Positions 9,254 through 18,794 of a stretch of DNA of 64,000 nt are shown here, piece after piece. Numbering within the stretch: the first letter of the stretch is position 1; the number at the start of each line of letters is the position of its first letter. Source of the stretch: Verrucomicrobiota bacterium (GTDB lineage: Bacteria; Verrucomicrobiota; Verrucomicrobiia; Limisphaerales; SIBE01); assembly GCA_021733945.1 (NCBI GenBank), contig JAIPJX010000004.1, positions 1-64,000 on the forward strand, given 5' to 3'. The position numbers and the translations under genes are program-made. The notes beneath the pieces were generated by a model that searched no databases, was not told the DNA's origin, and was given only the letters and a program-made list of their open reading frames with translations.

Positions 9254-10588
9254 ATGAAACCCAAGAGCAACCCACCCGTCGGTTCGGTCTGCAACCCGCC
9301 CGAGCATCTGCTGCACCGGCGTCTCTTCCTGCAGGGCCTTGCAGGTGCCGGGGCAACCTCGCTGATGAGCTGGAACGGACTCTTTTCCCTTCCTGCATTT
9401 GCCGAGCAGGCGCGGCGGGAACAGAAACATTGCATCCTGCTCTGGCTGTGCGGCGCCCCCAGCCAGTTCGAAACCTGGGATCCCAAACCGGGACGCCCCA
9501 CGGGAGGTCCCTTTCGCAGTATTCCCACAAAACTTCCCGGCGTACATGTGAGCGAACTCATGCCCAAGTGCGCGGGAATCCTCGATCGACTGGCCCTGGT
9601 GCGCTCGATGAAAACCGAAGCCTCCGAACATCTGCAGGGCATCGAACTGCTCAACCGCGGCAGCGGCCCCCGCCCGCCCTTCATCCGCCCGACTCTTGGA
9701 TCGGTCCTCGCGCAACAGCTGGGACACCTGGACAGTCCCATCCCGAACTTCGTCTTCTTGGATCCGTGTCCGGAAGGCAACGAGTTTAAACGGTTCAAGG
9801 CGGGCAACTGGGCCGGTTGGCTCGGCGCTCAATACGGTCCGGTTCGCGTGGGCGGCCAGTTTCAGATCCCCAACATCTCCCGGGTTGCGGACACCACCAC
9901 CACCGATCACGAGGAACGCGAAGCCCTGCGCCGGTTCCTCACAAAAAAATACGGCAACGAACGTCAAAGCGCCGCGGCATCCTCGCAGAACGCCGCCTTC
10001 GAACGTGTCAAGGGCCTGATGAGCTGCGCGCCGCTGTTCGATCTGGATCGGCTTCCCGCCAGGGACAAGGCGAAGTACGGACCGGGTGCCTTCGGCATGC
10101 ACTCGCTCCTCGCAAGGCATCTTGTCGAAAACGGAGCTCCCTTCGTGATGGTTGCCAATGGCATGCCGTGGGATTGCCACGTGATGAACCACGAGATCCA
10201 CCAAATGCTCGTACCCGAACTCGACCGCGTGATCTTCCATCTGGTGACCGACCTTGAGGAACGCGGCCTGCTCGACAAAACACTCATCGTGATGATGGGA
10301 GAGTTCGGGCGCACACCCTGGCTCAACGCTTCGCGGGGACGCGATCATTACCCGGATGCCTGGAGCCTGGCCATGGCCGGGTGCGGCATTCAACCAGGAG
10401 TGGTGGTGGGTGCCACGGACGCCAACGGCATCGAAGTCACTGAGAATCCGTTCAACGAAAAAAACCTGTTTGCGACCATTTTCACCGCTCTGGGAATTGA
10501 TCCCTACACCGCTTACGATCTGCCGAACCTGCCGACGTTCCATCGCGTGGAGGAAAAGGCACCGCCCATTCGTGAAATCCTGGCATAA
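9254..10588 (+). CDS. DUF1501 domain protein, probable Tat substrate
   Basis: 444 residues. The N-terminus has HR-R22/R23-LFLQGLAGAGATSLMSW, a twin-arginine-like signal. The body has the alkaline-phosphatase/sulfatase-like fold hallmarks of DUF1501: LLWLCGAPSQFETWDPKP, then GELMPK-type and MKTEASEH segments, and late metal-site-like motifs LIVMMGEFGRTPW and GRDHYPDAWSLAMAGCGI. It follows the DUF1549/DUF1553 gene with a 16-base gap carrying GAGAGGA, and precedes the WD40 gene by 20 bases, so the three genes look like one operon. The substrate is unknown. Confidence 0.94.
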   Translation: MKPKSNPPVGSVCNPPEHLLHRRLFLQGLAGAGATSLMSWNGLFSLPAFAEQARREQKHCILLWLCGAPSQFETWDPKPGRPTGGPFRSIPTKLPGVHVSELMPKCAGILDRLALVRSMKTEASEHLQGIELLNRGSGPRPPFIRPTLGSVLAQQLGHLDSPIPNFVFLDPCPEGNEFKRFKAGNWAGWLGAQYGPVRVGGQFQIPNISRVADTTTTDHEEREALRRFLTKKYGNERQSAAASSQNAAFERVKGLMSCAPLFDLDRLPARDKAKYGPGAFGMHSLLARHLVENGAPFVMVANGMPWDCHVMNHEIHQMLVPELDRVIFHLVTDLEERGLLDKTLIVMMGEFGRTPWLNASRGRDHYPDAWSLAMAGCGIQPGVVVGATDANGIEVTENPFNEKNLFATIFTALGIDPYTAYDLPNLPTFHRVEEKAPPIREILA

Positions 10589-10608
10589 CCCCGAACCACC
10601 GCCTCACC

Positions 10609-11712
10609 ATGACAGCAGCAGCATCCACTGAACCCGAAGCACCGACCGGGCTGCGCGCGGAGAAAATCAAAGCCATCAATCTCCCCACGGCTGTCCTCGG
10701 CCTGGATGTCGCTCCCGAGTCCAACGGCCTCATCGCCGCGTGCATGGACGGTGGCATCTATACGGTGGATACAGAATCTGAAAACAGTGACCCCCTGGCA
10801 TTTCACGCAAGCTATGCCTCCGGGGTTGCATGGGTGCCGGGTTCGCCTCTCGCCATTTCCGCAGGATACGACGGCCAGCTCCGGTGGCACGACGTGCAGG
10901 CCAGGCGTACGATCCGCTCCGTCCAGGCGCACGATTTCTGGTCCTGGCAAATGGCCGTTTCAAAAGATGGCAGCCACGTCGCCTCCGTCACCGGCCAATA
11001 CCTCACGGGGGGTTACAAGTATGAACCAGCCCCCGAACACCCATCGGCGGTGACCGTTTACAGCGTGACCGACGGAACCCTGCTTCACACCCTGCCCCAC
11101 GTCGGGCCGGTTCAGTCGGTTGCTTTCAGCCCGGACGGCCAATCCCTGGCCGCCGGAAATCTCATGGGCGAAGTGCGGGTCTGGGATGTGGCCAGTGGAA
11201 CCCGGCTCGCGGCCTGGACCACCCCCGACTTTACCAGCTGGGGCATCATCAAAAGCCATTGTTACATCGGTGGCATTTTCGGAATCACCTTCTCCCCAAA
11301 CTCGGAAGAATTGATCGTCTGCGGCATGGGCGAGATGCGCGACCCAATGGCCGGGAACGGAAAACAAACCTGGCAACGATTCGCCTGGCGTGAAAGCCCT
11401 CCACGGAAACTTTCGGAAATCGATGAAAAAGATCAGGGACGCGGCCTCCAGGAGACCCTGTGTTTCCATCCCTCCGGAGATTATTTCGTCATGGCCGGAC
11501 GCCTGGCGCAGGGCAAGTGGAACGTCGCGATCTTCGACAGCCACACCGGCGCTCTGGCGCAGTCCTTGGACGTTAAAAGCAGGGTGACCCAGGCGGTGTT
11601 CAGTGCCGACGGCCAACGCCTCTACCTCGGAATTGCCAGGGGGCAACCCAAGAAGACCGAAGACGGAAAATTCCCTGACTTTGGATCAATCGAGATCTAT
11701 TCGATTTCCTAG
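10609..11712 (+). CDS. WD40 repeat protein
   Basis: 367 residues forming one seven-bladed-type propeller: repeated units such as VQSVAFSPDGQSLAAGNLMGEVRVWDVASGT (blade near 165-195), VAWVPGSPLAISAGYDGQLRWHD and VTQAVFSADGQRLYLG. No signal peptide is visible, so a cytoplasmic location is likely unless the short N-terminus hides one. Third gene of the DUF1549/DUF1501/WD40 operon. Such WD40 partners recur in PVC genomes, where they probably act as an interaction scaffold; the partner is inferred, not shown. Confidence 0.93.
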   Translation: MTAAASTEPEAPTGLRAEKIKAINLPTAVLGLDVAPESNGLIAACMDGGIYTVDTESENSDPLAFHASYASGVAWVPGSPLAISAGYDGQLRWHDVQARRTIRSVQAHDFWSWQMAVSKDGSHVASVTGQYLTGGYKYEPAPEHPSAVTVYSVTDGTLLHTLPHVGPVQSVAFSPDGQSLAAGNLMGEVRVWDVASGTRLAAWTTPDFTSWGIIKSHCYIGGIFGITFSPNSEELIVCGMGEMRDPMAGNGKQTWQRFAWRESPPRKLSEIDEKDQGRGLQETLCFHPSGDYFVMAGRLAQGKWNVAIFDSHTGALAQSLDVKSRVTQAVFSADGQRLYLGIARGQPKKTEDGKFPDFGSIEIYSIS

Positions 11713-11724
11713 ACTCACACCGAT

Positions 11725-13233
11725 CTACCGAACCTCACCGCGGGCACGAATGGCCGCCAGGCGATCCCGAAGCTCGCGCACCTTCTGGGGGTGGCGAGCG
11801 AAGAGGTTGTGCCGCTCGGATAAATCAGTGCTCAAATCGTAGAGCTCACCCGCTTCCTTGTTTTTCTCGTAACCGTTCGCTTCATCAAACCAGTCAGGCA
11901 CCCGCGAAACCGCACCGGAAGGCGCATCGATCAGCACCCAGTTGCCATCCCGAATGGCGTAGTGATCCTTGTTTGTATTGTGCACATGACTCACGCGCGG
12001 ACTGACGGTTCCCCCCTTAAACACCGAGAGCAGACTGTGGCTGTCATCGGCCGAATCGGCGGGAAGCTCAAATCCCACGATTTCGCTCATCGTCGCCATC
12101 AGATCAATCTGACTGATGAGCGCCGAACTCACGCGACCCGCAGCGACCACGCCCGGCCAGCGCACCAGGAATGGCACCCGGTGTCCTCCGTCCCAAATAT
12201 CCCGTTTGAGACCTCGGAACACTCCGGTGCTGCGGTGATCAAAGTTCCGAATCCGATCATACGCATAACGCTCCGGGCCGTTGTCACTCGTGAAAATAAC
12301 CAGTGTGTTCTGCTCAAAGCCATTCTCGCGCAGTGCCTGGAGCACCTGCCCAACCGTGTCATCCGTCTGCGCCATGTAATCCCCGTAACCACCGGCCTTC
12401 GATTTCCCGACAAATTGCGCGACCGGCACGATGGGCGCATGAGGCGAGGTGAATGGAAAATAGAGAAAAAAAGGTTTGGAATTGCCCTTCCGGCCACGGA
12501 TCCATTCGACCGACCGCCGTGTCAGGGCAGGCATCACCGCATCCAGCTTCCATCCCGGGACCATCGGGCCCGGACGGGCTTCCCAGCTCCCTTCGGCCGT
12601 TTTCGGAGTCTCGATCAACGGCGCGGTCGGAGGCGTCACCACCCGGTCGTTCTCAATCCAGGCATACGGCGGGAAATTCGGGACGTCGTCCCCGAAATAG
12701 GAATCAAAACCGTGACTCACCGGACCGCCCGGAATCTTCGCCGTCCAATCAAAATCCCCCGGTGCGTAAGCGGACGCCCTCGCCCCCGGAATCGGCTGCG
12801 GCTTGGCACCAGCTCGCTTGATCGCGTCCCAGTCCCAACCCAGGTGCCATTTGCCGATGCACGCCGTTTCGTATCCGGCCGCCTTCAGCATTTCCGGAAG
12901 CGTCAGCTCCGCGTCGTCAAACGATGGCGGTCCAAACACACCGACAATGCCATGAAATTTTCGCCAATGATACCGCCCGGTCAGCAGGGCGTACCGACTT
13001 GGAGAACAAATGCCGGAGGAACTGTGTGCGTCGGTGAAGCGGGTTCCTTCGGCTGCCAGACGATCCAGGTGCGGCGTCGGAATCTTCGAACCCGGGTTCT
13101 GCACCGCCAGATCGCCGTAGCCCATGTCGTCCGCATACAGAATGACAATGTTCGGCAGCGCAGCGACCGCACGACACACCCCGGCCGACAACACCCATCC
13201 CAGGACCATCCAGCACACGCTCCTCAACATCAT
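11725..13233 (-). CDS. Secreted sulfatase (arylsulfatase A type)
   Basis: 502 residues from ATG 13233 (a second ATG follows immediately), with AAGGAAGG just upstream. The N-terminal signal is SVCWMVLGWVLSAGVCRAVA. Metal-site D35-D36 (YADDMGYGD) and the formylglycine signature C76-S-P-S-R80 followed by YALLTGRY identify an S1-type sulfatase. Also seen are GKWHLG and VIFTSDNGPE. The catalytic Cys must be converted to formylglycine by a maturase, and none was recognised in this window. It lies 22 bases downstream of a second sulfatase and ends 12 bases from the convergent WD40 gene. The natural sulfated substrate is unknown, probably a polysaccharide. Confidence 0.95.
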   Translation of the reverse strand: MMLRSVCWMVLGWVLSAGVCRAVAALPNIVILYADDMGYGDLAVQNPGSKIPTPHLDRLAAEGTRFTDAHSSSGICSPSRYALLTGRYHWRKFHGIVGVFGPPSFDDAELTLPEMLKAAGYETACIGKWHLGWDWDAIKRAGAKPQPIPGARASAYAPGDFDWTAKIPGGPVSHGFDSYFGDDVPNFPPYAWIENDRVVTPPTAPLIETPKTAEGSWEARPGPMVPGWKLDAVMPALTRRSVEWIRGRKGNSKPFFLYFPFTSPHAPIVPVAQFVGKSKAGGYGDYMAQTDDTVGQVLQALRENGFEQNTLVIFTSDNGPERYAYDRIRNFDHRSTGVFRGLKRDIWDGGHRVPFLVRWPGVVAAGRVSSALISQIDLMATMSEIVGFELPADSADDSHSLLSVFKGGTVSPRVSHVHNTNKDHYAIRDGNWVLIDAPSGAVSRVPDWFDEANGYEKNKEAGELYDLSTDLSERHNLFARHPQKVRELRDRLAAIRARGEVR

Positions 13234-13255
13234 CTCAACCTTCCTTTCACACGAA

Positions 13256-14782
13256 TCAATCCGCCCTCTGCATCGCCGCTTTCGACGGACGCGGCCGCAC
13301 CCGGTTGGCAAGCGGCGTGCCGTCCCCGCGATCAAACTCATCGGCCGTGCGATGCGCCGGAGTGATGTCCCCTGTCTTTTGTTTCCAACCGGTGAGCACC
13401 GCCCGGAGACGTTCGAGTTCGCTCCACCAGGCTGGTTCGCCGGCGAGGTTTTTCATTTCAAACGGGTCCGTGGCGGTGTCGTAGAATTCCTCCCGAGGCC
13501 GCGGTTTCCCGAAACAGACCGATTGTTCGGGCGTCAACTGCCCGGCCTCCCGAAGCTGCCGCATCGCAGTGTAGGTGGGGCTGCGCACGCCGTCGGCCGG
13601 GGGAGTCAGGGGCAGGTCGTTGTATTCGTTTAGAATGTACTTGTACCGGGCCGTGCGAACGGCCCGGCTGCGCGCCTCGTAGTCATGCCAGTTCTGCTCC
13701 GCAAAAACAAATTCACGCACGGTCGCCCTGGGATCCTTCAGAAGCGGTGCAAAACTGACCCCTTCGAACAACGCCGGAGCGCGCACTCCGGCGAGATCCA
13801 GAAACGTGGGAGCCAGGTCCACGGAACTGACGAGGCTGGCACAGGTGCTGCCCGCTTCGACCCGTCCAGGCCATCGCACGATCCAGGGAGTCTTGATGCC
13901 ACTGTCATACACCGTGGTTTTGTCGCGGGGAAACGGCCGCCCGTTGTCACTGATGAAGATCACGAAGGTATTGCCCGTCTCCCCCTGTTTTTCCAGCTCC
14001 GCCAGCACCTCGCCCACATAGCGGTCCAGACGCGTGATTTCATTGTAATACAACGCCAGATCCTTCCGGGTCTTCTCCACATCCGGAAGATAAGGCGGCA
14101 CGCGCACCTCACCGGGGCGATAGGGGTTGGGAATAATGTTCTCTTCGTAATCCCGATGCGGATCAAGCGCCGCCAGCCAAAGAAAAAACGGCCGGTCCCG
14201 CGGCCGATCCCGCAACACCGGCACCCAGTCCCGACAGCCGCTCTGGAGATCATCCGAACCTTTCTCCACCATCCGGGCCTTCTGCGCGGCGGCACCGGAG
14301 GGCAGCTGAAATCCCGCCGTGCCAATGTCGAGAACCCGGTCGAAGCGGTTGGTCATGACGTCTCCCAAATGCCATTTACCGGCTGCAGCCGTCCAGTATC
14401 CGGCCGTCCTGAGCTGCTCCACAAAGGTGATCTGTTCCGGGGGCAGCGGCCAGTGCAGCTGTTCGGCGTCGGTCTGATGCGGATAACGTCCGGTGATGAT
14501 GCTCGCGCGGCTGGGACTACACGAACTGGCGGTTAAAAAGGCGCCGTCAAAACGCATGCCATCCCCTGCCAGCCGATCGAGGTTGGGCGTCCGGATCCCG
14601 GGATGCCCGTAGGCACCGCAATCATCCCAGGCCATGTCATCGGCGATGAACAGGATGAAATTGGGTCGGGCCCCGGCGGCAACGCTGCGTTGCACCGGCA
14701 TTCCAATGGACAGGAACAGCAGCGCACAGACTGCCAGTCTGGGCACAGGGAAAACGATCGATCTGGAGGCGGGGTTGTTCAT
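13256..14782 (-). CDS. Secreted sulfatase (S1 family, N-sulfoglucosamine/heparan type)
   Basis: 508 residues from ATG 14782, chosen because it gives the signal peptide (PRLAVCALLFLSIGMPVQRSVAA); the frame is open to 14860. Metal-site D48-D49, formylglycine motif C88-S-P-S-R92 with ASIITGRYPH, GKWHLGDV, and FVIFISDNGRPFPRDKTTVYD are present. The overall pattern (SCSPSRASIITGRYPH, then CRDW and PFFLWLAALDPHR) resembles the sulfoglucosamine sulfohydrolase branch, but assignment to a substrate is uncertain. It lies upstream of the next sulfatase with only 22 bases between, and 84 bases downstream of the aldo/keto reductase, so co-transcription is likely. Confidence 0.95.
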   Translation of the reverse strand: MNNPASRSIVFPVPRLAVCALLFLSIGMPVQRSVAAGARPNFILFIADDMAWDDCGAYGHPGIRTPNLDRLAGDGMRFDGAFLTASSCSPSRASIITGRYPHQTDAEQLHWPLPPEQITFVEQLRTAGYWTAAAGKWHLGDVMTNRFDRVLDIGTAGFQLPSGAAAQKARMVEKGSDDLQSGCRDWVPVLRDRPRDRPFFLWLAALDPHRDYEENIIPNPYRPGEVRVPPYLPDVEKTRKDLALYYNEITRLDRYVGEVLAELEKQGETGNTFVIFISDNGRPFPRDKTTVYDSGIKTPWIVRWPGRVEAGSTCASLVSSVDLAPTFLDLAGVRAPALFEGVSFAPLLKDPRATVREFVFAEQNWHDYEARSRAVRTARYKYILNEYNDLPLTPPADGVRSPTYTAMRQLREAGQLTPEQSVCFGKPRPREEFYDTATDPFEMKNLAGEPAWWSELERLRAVLTGWKQKTGDITPAHRTADEFDRGDGTPLANRVRPRPSKAAMQRAD

Positions 14783-14866
14783 GACGGTTTCAAAACGAGC
14801 CTTACACGCGCCGCTGCCGGTGGTTAAACACATCCCCGGCATGGGATGGCCCCCACGCACGGCCGG

Positions 14867-15799
14867 CTAATTATTCTCGGGCAATCCCTCCCGATGGCCG
14901 ACGTTCTTCACCGGCTCGAAGATGGCCTGCACCTCGCCAAGCAAGTCCATGTCCAGCGGTTGCTCAAGCCACGCGGCCCATTTGCGGATATTGTCCGGAT
15001 TGGCTGATCCCGCCACGCTGGTGGTGATGTCCGGGTGAGCCACGGAAAACTGGAGTGCCAACTGGGCGATGTCAACGCCCCGGTCCTGACAGAGAGCCGC
15101 CGCCTGCCGGGCAGCCGCCTTGACCGGTTCAGGCTCCTTCAACCAGGCCGGCAGCGGTGCGTTGGTGAGCAGTCGCGCCGAGAACGGGCCCGCATTCATG
15201 ATCCCGACTCCCTTCGACTTGAGATAGGGGACCAGCTCATCGGCAAACCGGGTATTCTGCAGGGTGTACTGGTTGTAGCTCAGCACCACATCGACGTCCG
15301 TCTGATCGAGCACAAACTTGAAGGCTTTCATCGGGTAGCCGGAGATGCCGACAAACCTGACCTTGCCCTGCTGCTGGGCTTTGCGCAGGGCGGGAAGGGT
15401 GACATCGACGATCTGCTGCATCGGCACGAACTCAATGTCGTGGCAGAGGCAGATGTCGAGGTGATCGACCTTCATCCGGTGCAGGCTTACATCCACACTT
15501 TCAGCAACCCGTTTGGCCGAGAAATCGAAATGCTGCAGATCATACCGGCCGAGCTTCGTTCCCAGGATATACCGCTCCCGTGGAATCTCCCGGAGAGCCA
15601 CTCCCAGCAGCACCTCGGACATGCCACGCCCGTAGAACGGCGAGGTATCTATGAAGTTGAGCCCCAGGTCGAGGGCAACGTTTACGGAACGAACCGCCTC
15701 TTCCAGAGTCACGTTGCGGAATTCCTGTCCGAGGGACGAAGCGCCGAAGCTCAGGACAGGCAGTTCGATCCCGGTATTGCCAAGTTTGCGAGTGCGCAT
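14867..15799 (-). CDS. Aldo/keto reductase (L-galactose/L-fucose dehydrogenase-like)
   Basis: 310 residues with the aldo/keto reductase catalytic tetrad visible: D51, Y56 (FIDTSPFYGRGMSE), K82 (GTKLGRY) and H120 (CLCHDIEF). NAD(P)-binding signatures GISGYPMKAFKFVL, GIMNAGPFSARLL and TTSVAGSANPDNI are present. The sequence pattern is closest to the L-galactose/L-fucose dehydrogenase branch (C1 sugar oxidation to the lactone). Its neighbours, a FucU/RbsD mutarotase and a sugar isomerase, fit a deoxy- or L-hexose pathway, but the exact sugar is inference. Confidence 0.9.
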   Translation of the reverse strand: MRTRKLGNTGIELPVLSFGASSLGQEFRNVTLEEAVRSVNVALDLGLNFIDTSPFYGRGMSEVLLGVALREIPRERYILGTKLGRYDLQHFDFSAKRVAESVDVSLHRMKVDHLDICLCHDIEFVPMQQIVDVTLPALRKAQQQGKVRFVGISGYPMKAFKFVLDQTDVDVVLSYNQYTLQNTRFADELVPYLKSKGVGIMNAGPFSARLLTNAPLPAWLKEPEPVKAAARQAAALCQDRGVDIAQLALQFSVAHPDITTSVAGSANPDNIRKWAAWLEQPLDMDLLGEVQAIFEPVKNVGHREGLPENN

Positions 15800-15850
15800 G
15801 TGGCCGCTATTAAACCACAGAATCGCTTTCCCGCAAGAAACACCCGCGTT

Positions 15851-16681
15851 TCAAGCCGGCCCCTGAGCACCGAAATACTGCTTGAAGGCCACCATGGTCT
15901 GCCTCGCCGCCTCCTCGGACGAGGGCAACGGCAGCGCCTCAGCCGAAGCAAACCCTGCGAATCCCGTCTCTTTCAGCGCCGTGACCACCGGCGCAAAGTC
16001 GATGTGCCCCATTCCCGCCGCCCGTCGGTTGCTGTCCACAAAGTGCACATGGCCCAGTCGCGACCCGTAGGTGCGAATCGCGTCGGCAATCGAACCTTCC
16101 TCAATGTTCATGTGAAACAAATCGGCAAGCACCCTGACATGCTCTGTCTTGATCGATTCAAGAAATTCCACCGCATCCGAAGCGCGGTTGATGAGGTTGG
16201 TCTCGTAGCGATTCAGCGGCTCGTAAAGGAGCGGGGTTCCGTACTGCTTGGCGTGTTCCCCGAGTTCGAAAAGCCCATCCCTCAGCCAGTCCAGAGCCTG
16301 GTCCCGGGTCATTTCGCCTTCAAACCGACCCTGCATCGATCCGACAATCGCCGAAGCACCAAAATCGCCGGCCAGATCGATGACCCGCGAAATGAACTGC
16401 CGCGCCTGCTGTCGGACCCTGGCCTCGGCGTGGCAGAGGTGCCATTTGTTCAGAACCCACCCTCCGCCGGTGCCAACCGCCGCCAACCGCAGGTTATGCT
16501 CGGACAGCAACTGCCGCAGGGTCTTTACCGGAACCGAATCAACCGAGGGCGGAAAAATTTCGATCGCATCGTAGCCCATGGAGGCTGCTTGTTCGCAGGC
16601 AAGTGCCAGGTCATCCCAATAGACAAACGGGCCTCCCTTGGCTTGGGACACGAGTGAGACAGTGACGCAGGATTCAATCAT
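15851..16681 (-). CDS. Sugar phosphate isomerase/epimerase family TIM barrel
   Basis: 276 residues with the AP-endonuclease-2/xylose-isomerase-like TIM fold. Probable metal ligands and active-site residues are E154 (LLYEPLNRYE), D187/H190 (ADLFHMNIEE), H211/H213, D216 and R219 (HVHFVDSNRRAAGMGHIDF), and a Glu near 250. The layout resembles ketose 3-epimerases (tagatose/allulose type). It starts 6 bases after the FucU/RbsD stop and ends 51 bases before the aldo/keto reductase. Likely a cytoplasmic epimerase or isomerase in the same sugar pathway. The exact reaction cannot be told from sequence. Confidence 0.9.
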   Translation of the reverse strand: MIESCVTVSLVSQAKGGPFVYWDDLALACEQAASMGYDAIEIFPPSVDSVPVKTLRQLLSEHNLRLAAVGTGGGWVLNKWHLCHAEARVRQQARQFISRVIDLAGDFGASAIVGSMQGRFEGEMTRDQALDWLRDGLFELGEHAKQYGTPLLYEPLNRYETNLINRASDAVEFLESIKTEHVRVLADLFHMNIEEGSIADAIRTYGSRLGHVHFVDSNRRAAGMGHIDFAPVVTALKETGFAGFASAEALPLPSSEEAARQTMVAFKQYFGAQGPA

Positions 16682-16687
16682 GGAGAG

Positions 16688-17077
16688 TTAGGCCGATTCG
16701 ATGATGAGGTTGCCGTAAGGAGTTGCGTCACCGGTGCGGATCAGTCCAATCGCTCCAGGAACACGTTTCTTGAACTGGACATGAGGCTCGCGGGTCACCT
16801 TGAGCCCCCTGAAAACCCGCCCGAAGGCGTTGCGCACCGGTGCCTTGTTGGTTGCCAGAAACTCTTCCGCCATAAAAACCTCACCAATCTTGAAGTTCGG
16901 ACGGAGCAGTTCCATAACCTGAATGACGGTCGGGATTCCCTGGGTCAGGGACAGATCGACCGTCTCGATCGACGGCCAGAACGGGAAGGCCCAGTCGGCT
17001 ATCACCAAAGTGTTCGTATGCCTCACTCGTGCCAGGAGCGAAAGGACCGCCGGATTCAAAATGCCTTGCTGGAGCAT
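16688..17077 (-). CDS. RbsD/FucU family sugar mutarotase
   Basis: 129 residues. The active-site His is H20 (RVRHTNTLVIADWAFPFWP) with D28, and the C-terminus has RTGDATPYGNLIIES, the family signature R-T-G-E/D-x-x-P-Y-x-N. RbsD acts on ribose pyranose/furanose forms and FucU interconverts fucose anomers; the subtype is undecided, though the adjacent fucose/galactose-dehydrogenase-like gene favours a FucU-like role. First gene of the minus-strand sugar operon; no Shine-Dalgarno was recognised. Confidence 0.88.
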   Translation of the reverse strand: MLQQGILNPAVLSLLARVRHTNTLVIADWAFPFWPSIETVDLSLTQGIPTVIQVMELLRPNFKIGEVFMAEEFLATNKAPVRNAFGRVFRGLKVTREPHVQFKKRVPGAIGLIRTGDATPYGNLIIESA

Positions 17078-17228
17078 GATTCAGTATTCAATTGCTTCGC
17101 CACCCAAATGATCATGGGCGACGAATGCGTCATCTGGATGAAGAACAGAGCCCCACGCCAAAAATGTAAAGCCTCTTTTTCGAGGTGCCCGGACCAAATC
17201 CCACCTCCTCGAACCAGTCTCCAGAGAT

Positions 17229-18794
17229 TTATTCGACCGTGATTCCAGCCAGAAACAACCCCTGGCGAGCCATCCGCCCCACCACGTCGACCGATGCAAC
17301 GGAACGGTTTGGATTCGGATTCTCCCAGACATGACTGAACAAACGCACCGGAGTCCCCGCGCTCTGAGTGGTCCACGAAACCGAGGCGCGGGTCGCCTCC
17401 GGAGGTTCTCCCGGGAAGACCCACCAACTCCTCAAATCCTCGCCATAAACGATCGGTATCTCGATCGTCTCGCCGTCTGCATACCGAACCACGTAGCTGC
17501 CAATCCGGGTACCATCCGAGGCACGTCCACCCGGGCCCGCTGCATGGAGAAAATGGATGCGTTTGCACTTCCTTTCCAGTTGGATCCCTGAAACCCGATC
17601 CGGCAGACGGCCGGTGGCTCCCGGTGCCCCCCCCAAGCCAGCCAACTGCACCAGGCCGGCCACCTCAAACTCAACACCCTCGCCGGTCTTTAACGGGGAC
17701 TCGAACTCGTAAGTCCCTTCGTCGGTCCGTACCATGCTGGAAAACTGGGTGTTTACAAACTCCGCCAGATTAATCCGGCTCGGACGAGCGGGCAGTCCCG
17801 CACTCTCCCTGGCTTCCAGGCTGTCGATAGTTGAAAAGCGCGTCTCCAGATCCAGATTGACCGCCATTTCGATCGGTTGACCACCAAGCTCCGGTCCCGC
17901 ATTCAGATGAACCACCTGCTCCGATCGCCCGGAAAGATAGCCGCTGGGAACCGGCGAAGTCCATTGAACCCGGATCTCACCGGAAGCCACCAGCTTGAGG
18001 GACTCCAACCTCGCGGACATGCCAGCAGGAAGCCCCGGCAAATTGCCCACCTTCTGATCACCCGCGTTTTCCCGCAATCCCACCTCCACCGTCGCCCCCT
18101 CATCGTTGAATTCCTTCAGGGAATAGATCACCGTTTTCCGGGTCACCACACCCCGGGTGTCGGATTCGGGAAAGGTGACTTCCCATTTCGCCCCCCGCCC
18201 CAAAGCCTCCTCCGGAAATACCACGGAGGCATCCTGAACACCCGATTGCATCTGCTTGATCTGCTGACCCAATCCGGGATCAACGCCCTCAGGCAACTTC
18301 GCGGAAAAATCAAAAACCATGCCCCGTGCCGTCTGACGGTAGCTCCAACGCAGGTCCTCGTTGAATCCGGGCATCAGACTTTCCAAAGGATTCGGCTCCC
18401 CTGCGCCCCCGGCGAGGAGATTATCGCCCAAACGGATTTGCCCCAGCCTGGCCGATACATCCGCCACCCGGTCCGGTCCAACGCCCGTGACCGCGACCTC
18501 CGAAATCGAACTGACTTTTGGGAGCGCCATGGCCGGCATCTGGCCAGCCGCTCCCATGTTGCCACCCATCTTCATCGTCACCTCGGTCTTCGACGCTATC
18601 GGGGTGCCGACCGCAAACTGAAACCGCATCGGCCGTCGTGGTTCCTGTCCGGGTGAGATCACCCGCACCCGGAGTTGGTCTTCGGGAGCTCCCGCTCCGG
18701 TTCCCTGGGATCGACCGGGCGCGAACGACGCGGCAACCCACACAAAGACAAACGCCAGGGGAATGCGACAAAAAAGGAATCTGGAGAGTTTCAT
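17229..18794 (-). CDS. Secreted protein of unknown function with PVC C-terminal beta-sandwich
   Basis: 521 residues from ATG 18794, giving a signal peptide (SRFLFCRIPLAFVFVWVAASFAPG). Residues about 30-370 read as a beta-rich region with repeated references to averaged physical values (GGNMGAAGQMPAM is Met/Gly rich) and a FPE...WEV pattern similar to DUF6263-like proteins. The last 150 residues contain IPIVYGEDLRSWW and FSHVWENPNPNRSVASVDV, the C-terminal jelly-roll-like ending shared by many exported verrucomicrobial proteins. No catalytic motif is visible. Divergent from the AraC-type regulator, about 275 bases away. Confidence 0.72.
   Translation of the reverse strand: MKLSRFLFCRIPLAFVFVWVAASFAPGRSQGTGAGAPEDQLRVRVISPGQEPRRPMRFQFAVGTPIASKTEVTMKMGGNMGAAGQMPAMALPKVSSISEVAVTGVGPDRVADVSARLGQIRLGDNLLAGGAGEPNPLESLMPGFNEDLRWSYRQTARGMVFDFSAKLPEGVDPGLGQQIKQMQSGVQDASVVFPEEALGRGAKWEVTFPESDTRGVVTRKTVIYSLKEFNDEGATVEVGLRENAGDQKVGNLPGLPAGMSARLESLKLVASGEIRVQWTSPVPSGYLSGRSEQVVHLNAGPELGGQPIEMAVNLDLETRFSTIDSLEARESAGLPARPSRINLAEFVNTQFSSMVRTDEGTYEFESPLKTGEGVEFEVAGLVQLAGLGGAPGATGRLPDRVSGIQLERKCKRIHFLHAAGPGGRASDGTRIGSYVVRYADGETIEIPIVYGEDLRSWWVFPGEPPEATRASVSWTTQSAGTPVRLFSHVWENPNPNRSVASVDVVGRMARQGLFLAGITVE

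Noticed and set aside
11962..13365. Long plus-strand frame of 467 codons
   Set aside because: Antisense to two sulfatase genes that carry full catalytic motifs.
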